Shown: positions 21,016 through 32,819, numbered from the stretch's first letter. The stretch: 64,000 bases of DNA from Phytophthora hibernalis (GCA_012656075.1 JAAKBF010000207.1:372001-436000); one strand, 5' to 3'. Program-made: numbers and translations. The notes: generated from the letters alone by a model not told the origin.

Positions 21016-21540
21016 GACACTTTTATACGAGGCACAACCTCGCAAATACTTTCTTGGTTTTCACCGATGGTGAAATGCGGATGTTAGGGACTGTCAAGAT
21101 TTCACTACATGGCAAGTGGAATGCTGCAGCATTGGAGGCGGCCAAAGCGCGATTTGATACTGCAGAACGAGAAAGTTGGGAGCTGGTTGCTGCTGTAGAC
21201 GTGGGACCCAGCTGGGAGAAGCTTCAAGAGAAGCATAAGCGAGCCCAGAAGAAACTGCCACTGCACCTCCAGGCGGCGTACACTGCACCGAAGATTGTAG
21301 CAGTTAACGCTGGATACATTGTCTTTCGAGAAACAAAAAACCGTAATCTTCTACACAAACGATCTGACTGGGACTCCGTCGCAGCTCGTGCTTCCAGGCA
21401 ATTCACCAGGGGCGATACGGCTTTTTAGGGTTCCAGGCAATTCACCAGAGGCGATATGGCTTTGTAGTAGGTACCGATCCGATACTAAATCCTCCGATTT
21501 GTATCGGGTCTTGAAAACATTTTGTTTCAATGGATAATAT
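21016..21540 (+). pseudogene. piggyBac-type transposase, 3' part (continuation of the gene at 15739)
   Basis: Seen: FYTRHNLANTFLVFTDGEMR resumes where the 5' half stops (…YRLLVC), followed by GTVKISLHGKWNAA, ESWELVAAVDVGPSWE and AGYIVF. After a shift come KTVIFYTNDLTGTPSQLVLP and a short tandem duplication of NSPGAI/NSPEAI (21399-21470). The expected C-terminal DRMDQ and Cys-rich regions are missing. Together with 15739-16739 this gives one decayed transposase gene separated by about 4.3 kb of inserted DNA. Confidence 0.7.
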
Positions 21541-22416
21541 ACAAGGTTATCCAGGAAGGCTTAAATGGTGAGTTACGTTAGTTAATTTTGCGCTGATGGC
21601 TAGAATCTGGCAGCTTACGTTCGATAAGAAACACATTATACAACGTTGACGGTGTGCAACGTTGTCATACCGGTACGTGAAGTACTCTTCAGGGATGAGA
21701 TCCTCCTGGCAAATCGTCGACGATGTAAAAGACAACCTGTATTTATTCATATCGGTACTTCTACTAAATAGTAAATTGGGGTGATTGAACTTCGTAGTTG
21801 CTCCTATGATTGTAGTATTTGTTCGAGGGTGCTGCTCCCGACAGTGTTTCCACGGTTAAAATAGTGGACGGTCGAAGAGCAATCTGGGAAACATTTAATG
21901 CTGTATTCTGCCGCAGCCAGCCACTTTGCACTTGCTGTCGCCGCCGTGAGCTTTGCAGCGGATCGAAGCTTCAAATCCGCCGAAACGTGTACTGCAAACG
22001 CAACGGCGGATCGGCCAATCCGCCAAACAAACAAAAATCCGCCAAAAGGGCCAAATCCGCAGAAATTCCCATCTGCAGTACAGGTCCTTAGGGCCTGTAA
22101 GTTTGTATTAATAGTAAAATCATAAACATGTCAGTGGCCGCAAATCAAGGTAAAATCGAGAAGTTCTGTGGCCTCCCATAATTGTTTTCAGAGACTCGGA
22201 ACTCTTCAAACTGAATAGTTTCCTGATAGAAAAACAACATTCCTGGACTATTTTTGGTGGTAGCGTACGCTTCGGCTGTGCAAGAGGTTAATCTGCTCGG
22301 CGGATTTGGACAGCCGTGTTCCTCGCAGCCTGGTTTTGTTTACCGCTTTGTGCATTGGTTACAGGGGTAATCATAAACTCTCATACCTTATAATACTACA
22401 TGTAGAGGCGTAGCAT
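21541..22416. other. No gene recognised
   Basis: Short open frames only. Around 21975-22060 a CCGCCAAA/TCCGCCA-rich patch recurs several times. Nothing codes convincingly. Confidence 0.4.
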
Positions 22417-22587
22417 TACCGTAAATCACGGCGATGATGCAACGCACGGTAAACATGAAATATTCTCATAAAAAGTACTTCGAAGTAAGGGGTCAATACT
22501 AAATTGTTGATGTAAACTTTTACTGGAGTTTTTACAAATTTATTTTTCACTTTTTACGAGGTTACATGTTCGCCGTGATTTACGGTA
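22417..22587. mobile_element. 171-bp MITE with mariner-like ends
   Basis: Seen: TACCGTAAATCACGGCG (22417-22433) and its exact reverse complement (22571-22587) bound an AT-rich, non-coding core. Reading the outer TA as the duplicated target leaves 15-bp inverted repeats, CCGTAAATCACGGCG. TA targets and short TIRs are characteristic of Tc1/mariner-mobilised miniature elements. Confidence 0.8.
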
Positions 22588-22647
22588 GCTAAGAGGACAG
22601 TTGACTAAGATTCTTTTAAATTAAGTTCGCGCCTCATTAATTTTTAA

Positions 22648-22675
22648 TTTTCGTGTGCCGTAGGGCACACGAAAA
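22648..22675. repeat. Perfect 12-bp hairpin
   Basis: TTTTCGTGTGCC, loop GTAG, GGCACACGAAAA. The stem has a mixed sequence and a tetraloop. No neighbouring gene makes it a clear terminator. Confidence 0.7.
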
Positions 22676-22699
22676 ACGGTAGGCTACCCCTACCGGTGC

Positions 22700-24540
22700 A
22701 TTTGCATCTTGTTGTCTTTGCCAGAGAAAATGCGTTTGCAAACACATCCGAGAAGCCTAGCAGCACCATGTACAACTTCCCGTTCACACCGGGTACAACC
22801 CGAGCAGGTAATGGTGAATGCGCAAGTATAGCTTGCGCAGCATGTCCTGAGAATCGTAACCTTGACGCCCTTCCAAATCTACATCTTACCTACTCGCTCA
22901 CCTTCGTCGGCCAAAGCGACTGCGTGACTCGTTTAACGAAGAAAGCGCACTGTCGCGCTCAAACAAGGTATATGGAGCTTCTTCGCCCAACAACATTCGG
23001 AACACCACCATACACACGATACACAAATATTTTGTGTGACCATAGTCACAACCGGTGACATATGGACTCAAGCGACATTCGCCAATTAAACCCTGGGGGA
23101 CCCGACCAATAAATGGTTAGGCTGTTCAGCCAGCTAAAGCTGTCCTCCCAGTATAAGGAAGTTTCATGATAGTAAGTGTCACGTGAAGGCCATTTACATG
23201 TACAGCAAAACAGCCAAGCCTAGAAATTACACCCGCCCAATAATGCTTGAGGTGCAATGACCTGCATGAGCACAATGCGACTCCAACGAAGTAGCGTGTG
23301 TGTTGCGTGAAACGAGGAGACTTAGGACTGTAGCACAAAAGCCACCTGCGGGCAGACTTCGATTATTCGGCCGTAGACTACGAGGCCACGATGCTTGCGA
23401 CGTTGCCAATGACCCGTTGGCATCTCGACGGCTTCTCATTTTTCATGTCCTCCTTAGCTATCGGCTCGTTAATCTCACTTTCTTTTGTGTGCCTCGAGCG
23501 GTTTTTGCGTAAGCAGCGCACTACCAGCCCAATCCTGTATCGGAAAACACGTGAATGTTGACCCAGTCGGCCTCAAGCGACATTCAAGCCACCTTACACG
23601 CGTGTTGATCCAGCCGACTTAGAACAACATTCAAGTAACCCAGGCTAGGTGGTTCTCTACTAATGAGCATCCACCCCAACAACAGAAATTTTTAAGGGGT
23701 TTACTTACTTCAAGATGTTTTCAGTCCATGTGACCTCAATATGCGGTTGATTGAATGAAAAGCCAGTACTGAATGCCCAGGTTTCAACGAAGATCGCACC
23801 CAAACTTAGTACCCATAACGTCAGCGGCCGCCGTGCGCTCAATGTTTTTACGGAGTGGCTGCTGTCACATACGCGCGCACGAAAAGTACGAATAGGTGAC
23901 AGTATGTGGCACAAAATATTAAGCGGTTAGGGCGAAAATAAATAAATTATGGGGCCACTCACTTCCATTTCACGAAAAGCAAGCTTCCAGGCAGGTTGAT
24001 TTGCCGGGGCAGCGGAACGCAAGGACAAGTCGTACGGGGCTGCTGCCCCCACGAAGACGCGTGGCAAGATCGTCGTGCTGCTTGGGTCCCTCTAGGCCGT
24101 CGGCTGCATGCCCGCCGTCCTCGTTGTGACCTTTGGAGGCTTTGTTACTTTGGATTGTTTCTTTGAATAAATTTTCCCGCGTTAATAGCGTAACGCTTGT
24201 CATGCTTATTTGTGTGCGCAGGTTACTGTAGAAGTTCTTTCTTGATCTTCGCTGAATTAGCAGCTATTTCTCGTTACAGATTTCGCCCTCACTTCTGAAA
24301 CCGTGTTTAACCCATAACCTGTAAATCGCTTATATTATTATTTTCCAAAGGTAGTAAGCCCGCCTTCACAATTTGAAATCTGCAAGTAGGAAAAGGAATC
24401 GGAGGAAGTGAGGTGTCGATGGCACTGCGTACCACAAGTAGCCCCAAGCCATTCAAGCAACGGCACGTCTAAGCTGTCACGTTAACCTACTCGACCCACG
24501 ATTAGCGCCATACCCCACGTACCGTATTACCAGTGACGCG
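22700..24540. other. Repeat-like intergenic region, no supported gene
   Basis: A 120-residue open frame at 22696-23058 has no recognisable motif and unlikely composition. Imperfect tandem copies, GTTGACCCAGTCGGCCTC..ACATTCAAG and GTTGATCCAGCCGACTTA..ACATTCAAG, lie at about 23555-23650. Otherwise nothing is supported. Confidence 0.4.
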
Positions 24541-25379
24541 TACTTAAGTACGGCGCTCAAGATGTTGTCGCTGAAGCTGGAGCACCGCCTGATGCAATTG
24601 GCCAAAAGTATGAACACAAGAAGCGCTATCGGCGCAAACAACTAGAGTGGGTATACAGCAAGATGAAGCGCCATCAACCTATCGACAAAAAGCCTACGCA
24701 GTCGGTCAGCGGCGTACTATGGAGTGGAGCGACGCGATCTGGCATGACAAGAAAAGTCGCGCATGATAAGCAACTTCTTCCGCGACACGGAGATTGTCTT
24801 TATTGGTATTAGCGAGAACTCTTGCACGTACGGAGACGAGAGCGTGACGGAGATCATTGTGCAAATTTGAAAACCTTCTATAATAAATATCCCTAGGAAG
24901 TCATGACAGTAGTACCTCGGTCAGAAGTGAGGGCGAAATCCGACCGGCACGGAAGACCTTGACAACCTTTACACGTAAGCTCCTCCTACATACTACAGTA
25001 GTATTAATACGTACCGGTACCTGAGGCACACGATGCCTGTCTTGGTCTGACTGACCAGCCACGTCCACCATTAACGCGACCTTGACCTGCACGCCCTTGC
25101 CGACCTTGACTGTGAGCTTCGCCTGCGCGACTGAACTGCCAACATAAACTATGTGTCGTACATAGTGTTGGCAAGTCGATATTCATCTTTTAAAACTTCA
25201 GAGTAGCGATTTTAACGGCTAGCATCAAACAAGAAATTTAGGCGCTTAATAACCGTCGCATTGTCTAAAACAGCGACACAGGTCAAATGCGGCAGGAATG
25301 GTGGGGAACTGGAGAACTGGCGCGCTGCGTATGTGTGCGTCGCTACATCATTAACGCTGGTCGCCGAGCTCCAGGACAC

Positions 25380-26480
25380 CACATATTTTTGCCACCAAGA
25401 CGATAACCGAGCTCGTACGGGTCTACGCCGTGTACGTTACACCCCGTGAGCCGCGCAGCGCCTCGAAACTCCAAGCTGTGGAGTTGGTACAAGATGCTGA
25501 GAATGAGCAAGCATCCAGTGGGAGTCTACTTGCAGACAAGGCTGACTCGTCGATCGCTGATAATCAAGCTGGAGACAAATAACTAGCCGCTACACAGGTT
25601 GCACCTGAGAAACCACCGGCACCAGACCAGAATGTGAATAGGAAGCGACGGCGCAAAGCACACCGGAAACTGGTGAAGGAGGTAGATACGACTGGATTTG
25701 CGATTAAGAAACCTCCGGTCGAGCCGTGTTCGCAGCGACCGCGACGAACACAGAAACAGAGCGCTCGACTGTCGGACTTCGTCGTGGGCTATGTACAGGC
25801 CATTGAATATGTGGATATCCCGACAGCGTACAAGCAGGCACGAGCTAGCAAGGGCTGACCTCAGTGGAGGGCAGCCATGTTGCCAAAACTACAGTCGCTG
25901 AAAGATCACGAGACCTGGAAGCTAGTGCCCCGCTCAGAATCAAAGAAGGGCAAGGTCATCACGTGCAGATGGGTGTTGGCAGTCAAGAGAGATGAACGCG
26001 GACGAATCAAGTGGTTCAAAGCAAGGTTGGCAATTCACGGATTCAAACAGCAAATACTCTGAGTCATACGCACCCTGACAAGGTTCGAAACAATTCGGGC
26101 TGCAATCTATTATGCTGTTCAGCGCGAATGGCAAGTACTGCAACACGTCGTTAAGACGGTGTTCCTGAACGGCGACCTTGATGAGCTGATTTTATGGAGC
26201 CCCCCGGATTGCAGGTTGATGGACCCGCGGGCATCTGCACTGTTGAAGAGAAGCAGGCGCCGAACGTCTGGAACCGTACGGTTCACGCGAAGCTAGTGGT
26301 AATGGGACTTGAGCGATTGGACTCGGACTATGGACTCTTATGTGTTGAGAAAAGCTGTTGAAGTGACACTACTGCTGACAGTTTACGTGGATGACTTTTG
26401 CTGATGGGACCACGTAAGGGGGTCGATCGTGTTGGTGCTGATCTACGTTGATGAGATCATGGTGGCGACAGACAACGAGG
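25380..26480 (+). pseudogene. Ty1/Copia polyprotein relic (IN-RT linker and RT)
   Basis: Seen: a linker rich in Lys/Arg and Pro leads into QSARLSDFVVGYVQAIEY, then MLPKLQSLKDHETWKLVPRS and ITCRWVLAVKRDERGRIKWF with KARLAIHGFKQ, the N-terminal fingers of Copia RT (normally W.LV.....I...WV...K...G.....KARLVA.GF.Q). Degraded fingers and palm follow, with VFLNGDLDE near 26160 and LVLIYVDEIMVATDN (YVDE in place of the YVDD catalytic box) near 26430-26475. Stops and shifts interrupt every segment (for example TGA at 26060 and TAA at 25581). Integrase and RNase H are not visible. Confidence 0.7.
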
Positions 26481-26930
26481 GGGACCAGTGCAAACTGTTC
26501 ATAAGGAGCTGGCAGCACCTCCACAGCTAATCTATTCACTTTCCATTTCCTCTCCTTGGTGAAGAGTTCGTTCAATCCGGTGCAAAGACCAACAGGGTCC
26601 CCTCGCGGATCCCCCTTGCCCTCCTCTGCGATGGCTTGTTACGCTCGCTTTAAGGCCACCAACTTGATATCAACTTGAGTAGTTATTCCCGCCGATTCAC
26701 TTTATCCTGACTTGAAAAGCCAGGAAAATTTTATTCCAGGAATAACTTCTTAGCCAGTGAATGAAGTGTATTCAGCCTAAGGGCTAGGTCGGAATTTCTT
26801 GTGCTATTCTTATTCCAGCCCCAAACTGAATTAAAGCTTATTCGCGTCTGGAAACACTAGCTTCCACGCGGCTGTGTCGCGATTTATTCATCGGTTATTC
26901 CGTAAAGTTCGGATTCAATGAGACAGTGGA

Positions 26931-27118
26931 GCGATTCCCGCAGAGGTTTTAGAAGGAATAAATTCCAATTCCAAACGAGAAAAGGTGGCGTTTGGGAAAT
27001 AATATGCATAAACCGGACAATCAGGTCTGGGGCAGCCAATCACAGGATAGGAAAAATATGGCGGAGGGGTCCCCTCTCCGCCATATTTTATTCCTTCCAA
27101 AACCTCTGCGGAAATCGT
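26931..27118. mobile_element. About 188-bp MITE-like element with 30-bp inverted repeats
   Basis: The left arm, GATTCCCGCAGAGGTTTTAG.. (26933-26962), matches the reverse complement of 27087-27117 with about three mismatches. Inside, 27053-27089 is itself a near-perfect palindrome (AAAATATGGCGGAGGGG / CCCCTCTCCGCCATATTTT). The open frames that cross it on both strands are a by-product of this symmetry. Confidence 0.7.
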
Positions 27119-27605
27119 AACAATGTCGCTTGTTATAAAAATATCAAAATACAAGGACAATTAGAGTTTGACGGATCGTACATGCACAATGAAAGCACCA
27201 GCCTGGGTGGTATGTTCATGTACCGGGTAGTCGATAAAGGCACACACGTTATACAGTAATCTGCGTGAATAGGGAACGCCTGATATATTTGGGTTGAAAG
27301 GGTGTATAAGGAGTACGTGAAGAGCAAAGACGAGAAACCTAATGTTTAAGAACCTCGCCATCTCCTCCTCGTTTCGCTGTTGCTGGCATTATATAAAATT
27401 TTGCAGGATATAAGTTGTACACCCGTTGCTTATTCACGCAGATTACTGTACTGCAATGACACCGGCGCTTGAATGATATTGAGCGATAATTTGACTTTCA
27501 AGCGGATTTCAATACCGGTATCGTAGTGTTCTCTTTGAGATGCCTTTCCGGTCCGGGGCCCAAACGAAAGCCATTTAGGATTTTTAGGCAGAGTATCTAG
27601 TTGTA

Positions 27606-28460
27606 AGGGGTGTTTCATTCGGGGGCAGGTGGGGCAACTTTTACTCTCAAATCTTATACAAAGGTCTGCTTATGCATTGCTACAGGTAATAAATTTGAAG
27701 GCCGACCACACTAAGGTTACACCAAAACCGCCAATCATATCGATTGCAATGAAACGAGGCAGCCCCAGCGCAACCGGCACGCGCTCGGCGACGACGTCTT
27801 AGACTGGTCAAGCAGCAAAGTCCACTCGAACGACGTGATTGCGTCGGACTGCGAGGTCAGCGCGCAAGTGAGGGACGCCAGCGACGAAGTGGACGAGCAG
27901 TGATGGAGACGGCGCAGGCGGCTGGACTACGGTTGACGAAGGAGTACCAGGGCAAGATCACGGTCCAGGAGACGGGCGCCACGGATACAGGACGAGATCC
28001 AAGGCAGCGTCGAGGGCAGTGTGTGCCAGGTTGCAGCGGGCTGCGCTTGAGGTCATGGGCAAGCCCTGTAAGAAGGTGGCGGCCGCCGACGCAGCGTTCG
28101 AACTCGACGGGCAAATTTTTTAACGGGCCACCGTCTGCCCTTGACCAGAATCCTGCTGGAGACGACATTCGCGGTGGCCAAGGGCGATTCGCTGCTGTGC
28201 TGGGACCTGCGGCGCAGCTGAATACAAAGCGCTCCCCGTACGCTCGTGGCACGAGTCGTGCCCCGCCAGTCATTTAGTGTAGCCACATTGATAACCCCTT
28301 CAACACCGATAGCTATGGGTCTAGTAATGTGCATAGGAGATAAACTGTCAGTTACCTCAGCTGCCCTGAGTTCAAAAGTCAGGGCAACTGGGGCAGATTT
28401 AGGCGATTCTGATTGGCTTAGAAGTTGCCCCAGTTAACCTGCCCCGAATGAAACACCCCT
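27606..28460. mobile_element. About 855-bp element with 24-bp terminal inverted repeats
   Basis: AGGGGTGTTTCATTCGGGGG at 27606 is mirrored by CCCCGAATGAAACACCCCT ending at 28460. The inversion continues inward as GGGGCAACTT (27631-27640) and AAGTTGCCCC (28420-28430). The GC-rich interior (27760-28280) has broken open frames on both strands without recognisable transposase motifs. A clear target duplication is not seen (TA versus AA). It is probably a non-autonomous DNA transposon, possibly carrying captured sequence. Confidence 0.65.
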
Positions 28461-29886
28461 AAGAGGCCTGTTGATTCAGCAACTCTTGATGGTGCTGCCT
28501 ATGCTAAACAACGCTGGTCCAGTGTAGCCATGTTCCGGCTTGTTGAAGCGGGAGCCGGTCTCAAACTAAAATTCTACGATCGTATCGTACACTTGTTTTA
28601 AAAGACAAGTGTACCACGGCGTCCACCTGTTATTAGTCGATCGCCGTGCGCTTGCACTCGTTGCCGTGCACGTAGCGTTTTACGCGCGAGGGGGACCACC
28701 GAATTCCCGGACGCGATTTATTCGGCAGCCATGCGGTGGTGCCGAACGATGGAGCCGCTCCGGCTGCCTGCTCCACCGGCACACCGGGTGCTTGACACGC
28801 ATCGGCAGGTGTATTATTAATACTTCATCGTGGCCACAGCACTGCAATTCCGGTGAGTCATTCTAGTTTTTATTATTATAATAGGAAGAGCAGCAAAATT
28901 TCCTGATGAATCATCATCTACGCCTACTAGAATAGATCGGCCAAGAAGAAGCCGTGTGGGCGTGGGTCTCAGACGCTATTGATAGCGACTGAGACGAATG
29001 GTCAGGAGGCCAGCCCGATTGAAGACGCGTCTCGCTCCATGCAACGGCCGCTGCGAGCTCGCTGGCTACCCATGTGTAGGACATGTCGAAGCTGTGGCCG
29101 TTTCGGACAAGGTGGCTTCGGCCGGGTATTTTCCACGCCCCGTTGGCCCGCTTGCACACTTGGCGTGGCAAACACGTACGTTGCCGCGAATCAGAATATT
29201 TAGAGAAGATTTTGGTTGAGAAAAAGAATCGGACAAAGTTTCCCGGTGCGATACGGCCGCAAATTGAACAGGCAAATCATACCAAACCCGGGATGTTCCT
29301 TGGATACCGGTATTAATAACAGGACCCAGAAACAATAAGCCGCGCATGGATCTTAATAGTATGTATAAACACAGAGCGAGTTGTCTAAGTATAGGACCGC
29401 GTTTGCGGAAATAGTTACTCGCGCTGTCCAAACTTCTGCTCCAGCTGGTGTCCACCCACCTAAGGAGTGTAACTCGGCGGTTTGGGCAGCGACCCCAGCG
29501 GCACTGTTTAGATCGTATGGACTTGTGTAACAAGTCCAAACGATCTGCCAGGCAGTCATCAGGACGTGAATATTCCTCTTCGACGCAAGTTACAGCATCA
29601 GAAGTCAATCTGTTTTATAGCCAAATTAGCATAAGTTGCCGTTGCAGCAACATATCAACGCACGCAGCTTTATCCGCACCATACTGAAACCAAGTACGTT
29701 AATTTTTCATTTTTCGTCCACAGTCGCCATCCGGCCCAAAAATTGATGGGGGCATCTCCTGCCCGGCGACAAACTCTGCAGCTCATTTACCAAAGTGCGC
29801 CGTCAAGTGCGAACTGTTGTTGAACCTGTCGACAGGAAACACACCGGTTGCCACCATTTTCCAGCCAGTCACCTTCGCGCCCAACA
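28461..29886. other. Intergenic, no supported gene
   Basis: The longest open frames (minus 29066-29608, plus 29083-29316) show no family motif and overlap each other. TACCGGTATTAATA occurs near 29307. The part after 29700 may be the promoter/5' UTR of the gene at 29887. Confidence 0.35.
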
Positions 29887-30345
29887 TGCTACTCGTAGAC
29901 AAGCTCCAACCCCAGCAGCTCCTGCCCCCACCTAGTCGCAAGCGCAAGATCGTATTGGGCGACGCCTGTAGGGAGAAGCGCGCGCTGCTCGTGGACGGAG
30001 CTCGAGTACGAGATGGTCTTGGAGGAGGCCACGCTGCTGCGCGAAGAGCTGGAGCTGCTGCTGTTCGTGGCCTGCGACCTGTGCAGAGACCTCAACTGCG
30101 ATGACGCGCCCGTGCGCAGCTTCTCGGTTGCGCTGGACAAGATCGGGGAGCTCATGACGTCGCCCGAGCCGCTCACGGTGCCGCAGATCCGCGAGATGTG
30201 CCAGCAAATGCTCAGCATGATGCAGTACCTCTGCCGGGTGCACTACGACCACTTCTCGCTCGTGGACATGCAGGACCAGCTGCGAGAGTGCCGCAACCGC
30301 TTCATGCTCTTTATCTGCAAGAACGCCGCCATGATCGGACTCTGA
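29887..30345 (+). CDS. Small conserved-looking helical protein, unknown
   Basis: Seen: ATG 29887 opens a region rich in Gln/Pro/Lys (LQPQQLLPPPSRKRKIVLGD). After a shift near 30000 an uninterrupted amphipathic-helical segment runs to 30345: EMVLEEATLLREELELLLFV, VACDLCRDLNCDDAPV and MCQQMLSMMQYLCRVHYDHF, ending NRFMLFICKNAAMIGL. The shift is either an indel error (GTGGACGGAGCTCGAG) or the protein starts at ATG 30013. The composition and codon regularity of the C-terminal 110 residues suggest a real gene. I do not recognise a family. The neighbouring formin gene ends about 220 bp downstream on the other strand. Confidence 0.5.
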
Positions 30346-30568
30346 AGCGACACGTCAGTTTAACTTATGAACGTCATTAGGACGCCCTGTATCATACTTC
30401 CAGACTAGCAACCACGTAATATATCGCTTGTTTCAATCCAACTTGCTGTCGAAAATGGAGGAAGCGTTTCTGTCGTAAGTGCAGCTCTTGTCATTGTGGC
30501 AGACGACTACACGCGCAAGGTGATTGGGGTTCTAGCTCGCACTTCCAGCACGAACTGGACGATCGCTC

Positions 30569-32505
30569 TCAGATGAACGTCCAACGACGAGTTTGTATTC
30601 TCCTCAAATCGCGCCTCGAAGAATTTTTGCTGCCAGCACAGTGAAATGCCGCATTAGTGTACAAGCCGGTGGAGAGATTGTGCAAGCGGAGACTTACACC
30701 CGATTCCAGCCGGTCGAAGAGCTTTTGCAGGGCGCGCAGCTCTCCGTCAACTTCGTCGGCAAAGCCAGAAAAGGCACCTCGCGCGAGCTCTGCTTGTGGG
30801 TCGGAGAAGGCAGCGTCTTTAGCTGATCTTGTCCGCGCGATTGATTTCACCAAAAGGTAGCCCTCACGAAGGAGGTTAAACTCGGCTGTCAATGCGTCCA
30901 CAGACACGCCCTTGCATTGAAGAACCAAGTTGATCTCCTCGTAAAAGTTCACGAGCTCTCCTTTTCTTCAGTCTGCATCAGCAAAGGTTAGTTTGCTCAC
31001 AAATGACGGCCCTTTAGGATTCGTACCCGGATGAGCTCCATGAACGCGTCGAATGCAGTTGTAACCTTTGGATCCTCGTAAGCCTTCGTGTGAGCCATCC
31101 TGAGCAGGGACTCGAGAGAAAATCGTTTACTGGGCTTCGTGCCGACATCGTTGTTGACAAAATTCCCAAAGTCGCGGATGAGTCGCATGACGCGACCGTA
31201 TTTGTGACTCGAACAGAGTTGATTCAGCGCACGAGTCACGAGTATCACCATCTCTCTGCAATGAGATCACAAATTGTTTATGAGAACACCGAGTTTGCAG
31301 CTTGAGAACACAAGTGGTCAAACGTACGTCAACTCGTGCACGCGAGAAGCGAGCTCCAGCTTCAGTAAGAGACATTGTAGCTTCTCCTTTGCCCTTGGTA
31401 CCGCGCGGAGCGTCATCAAAAACTGTTCACACTGACAGTACAAAGTAAGCGAGGTCTCAGCAGATAAGCCTTCACAACTCGGTCCAAACAGCACCTTACC
31501 ATTCCCAATGATTCAAACTCCCCGAGTAGTCATCGAGCTCGCGTGCCTCAGCTATGCTTGGCCACATCGCCACAATTGTCTTGATGTCCGTGTCCGAAAG
31601 GTACACAGCGGTCAGGATGTTCAAATCGTATGCCACGACAACGAACGGTTTCTTGAGAGGCTTGAGGACCATCTCGAGGTTCAAGGCCTTTTGCCCTGTC
31701 AGAACGCGCACATTGCCTGTCTTGTCCGATCGCTGGATGGTCGAAAGCGCTATCTCCACCGGCGCGATTGAGTCACGATCGGCATTTACGAATGTGTCGC
31801 CAATTTCCTTCACGAATAGTTCCCGGAGGCGAGCCTGCGAAGCCCGAGAGATACGCTGGTATGCGCCTTCCTCGCTCACTTCCATCCAAATCGACCCTCC
31901 TGGGGGAGGCGGGGCTCGGTCGGCTTTAGGGACTTGTGTCCAATGCCACTTGCGGCGTCTAATCCTCGACATAGGAACGATACCTGTTAGTTGTTCTGTG
32001 GTTTGATCAATGTACACTGCTCCTTCCGGAACCGGTCCATTTAAACCAGCTGGATTGATGCCATCCTTGCGCATCGCAGCTTCGACACTAACGCGAGGAA
32101 CGCCGACTTTAAGCATTTTACGGAAGTGCTCGAACAGTTCTTCCGGAGTCTGTCGATCTGCTGTAGTTATCGCGCCATCTTCGTTGCCATCTTTATCGAT
32201 TTTGGACTCGTTTGTGTGAAGAACACACTGCACATTTAGTTCATTAGATAAAGCAAGCACGTTGTTGGCCCACAGAAATTACCAGCTCGTCCGGTTCCGC
32301 TTCATCAGATGACCAATTTTCTCGGTATGGCCTCGGTTCGAGAGAGTCGCCCTTTCTTGCCCAAACAAACCAACACCAACAGCTTGGTGAATGATATGCA
32401 GAACAAACAGCAGAGACAGCCACTTACCCCAATCAAACGAAGAATGCTCGCTTCAGCTTCGAGCTTCCGAGCGTGTCTGGCCTGAATTTGCTCGAGGAAC
32501 GCCAT
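30569..32505 (-). CDS. Formin (FH2-domain actin nucleator), short form
   Basis: Role: FH2 dimers nucleate and processively elongate actin filaments. Seen: exon 1 32505-32428 (MAFLEQIQARHARKLEAEAS), a 5' exon near 32365-32270, then a long exon to 31500, and exons 31431-31328, 31255-31027 and 30973-30569, with introns of 53-72 bp. A WH2/WASH-like patch, KVGVPRVSVEAAMRKDGINP, precedes FH2. FH2 signatures are RIRRRKWHWTQVP, then KALNLEMVLKPLKKPF, the CEQFLMTLRAVPRAKEKLQC block, the MVILVTRALNQL helix and FSLESLLRMAHTKAYED. No long Pro-rich FH1 is seen. Single-base shifts lie near 32270 (C run) and 30960. At about 480 residues it is much shorter than metazoan diaphanous formins. Family assignment is firm; the exact 5' exons are not. 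Confidence 0.7.
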
Positions 32506-32819
32506 TCTGCAAAGAACTTGGCAAATTGAAAAATGGGAGCTCCTGGAGCTCCAAAGGAAAGAAAAGGCTAGAAGCTTCGCTCGCTGCCTTTCTCAAAGTG
32601 GGCAAAGCTCGCATTTTCCGGCCAGCTTCATCACCCGTAGCTTGACGTCTGCACGCGTGCTCAATAGACAAACTTCAGACATCTCGCATCCATCCAGTCT
32701 AAAAGCTTTGTCGATTCTTTGATTTAAGCGGCTCTGTTGTGCATCTTAGTGCGGGATGCCTGCGGTTCTGGTACTTCTCGTTGTGCAGGTGCATCTAAAG
32801 TCCATCCCTGCCTCACCAG

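Noticed and set aside
26918..27259. Overlapping open frames on both strands
   Set aside because: They are a consequence of the inverted-repeat element at 26931-27118, which reads similarly on both strands.
29083..29316. Possible Copia integrase-like segment (GMFLGY)
   Set aside because: Only one short resemblance, with no surrounding integrase or RT motifs in frame.
29066..29608. A 180-codon minus-strand open frame
   Set aside because: No domain, no codon regularity, overlaps competing frames on the plus strand and is surrounded by non-coding repeats.
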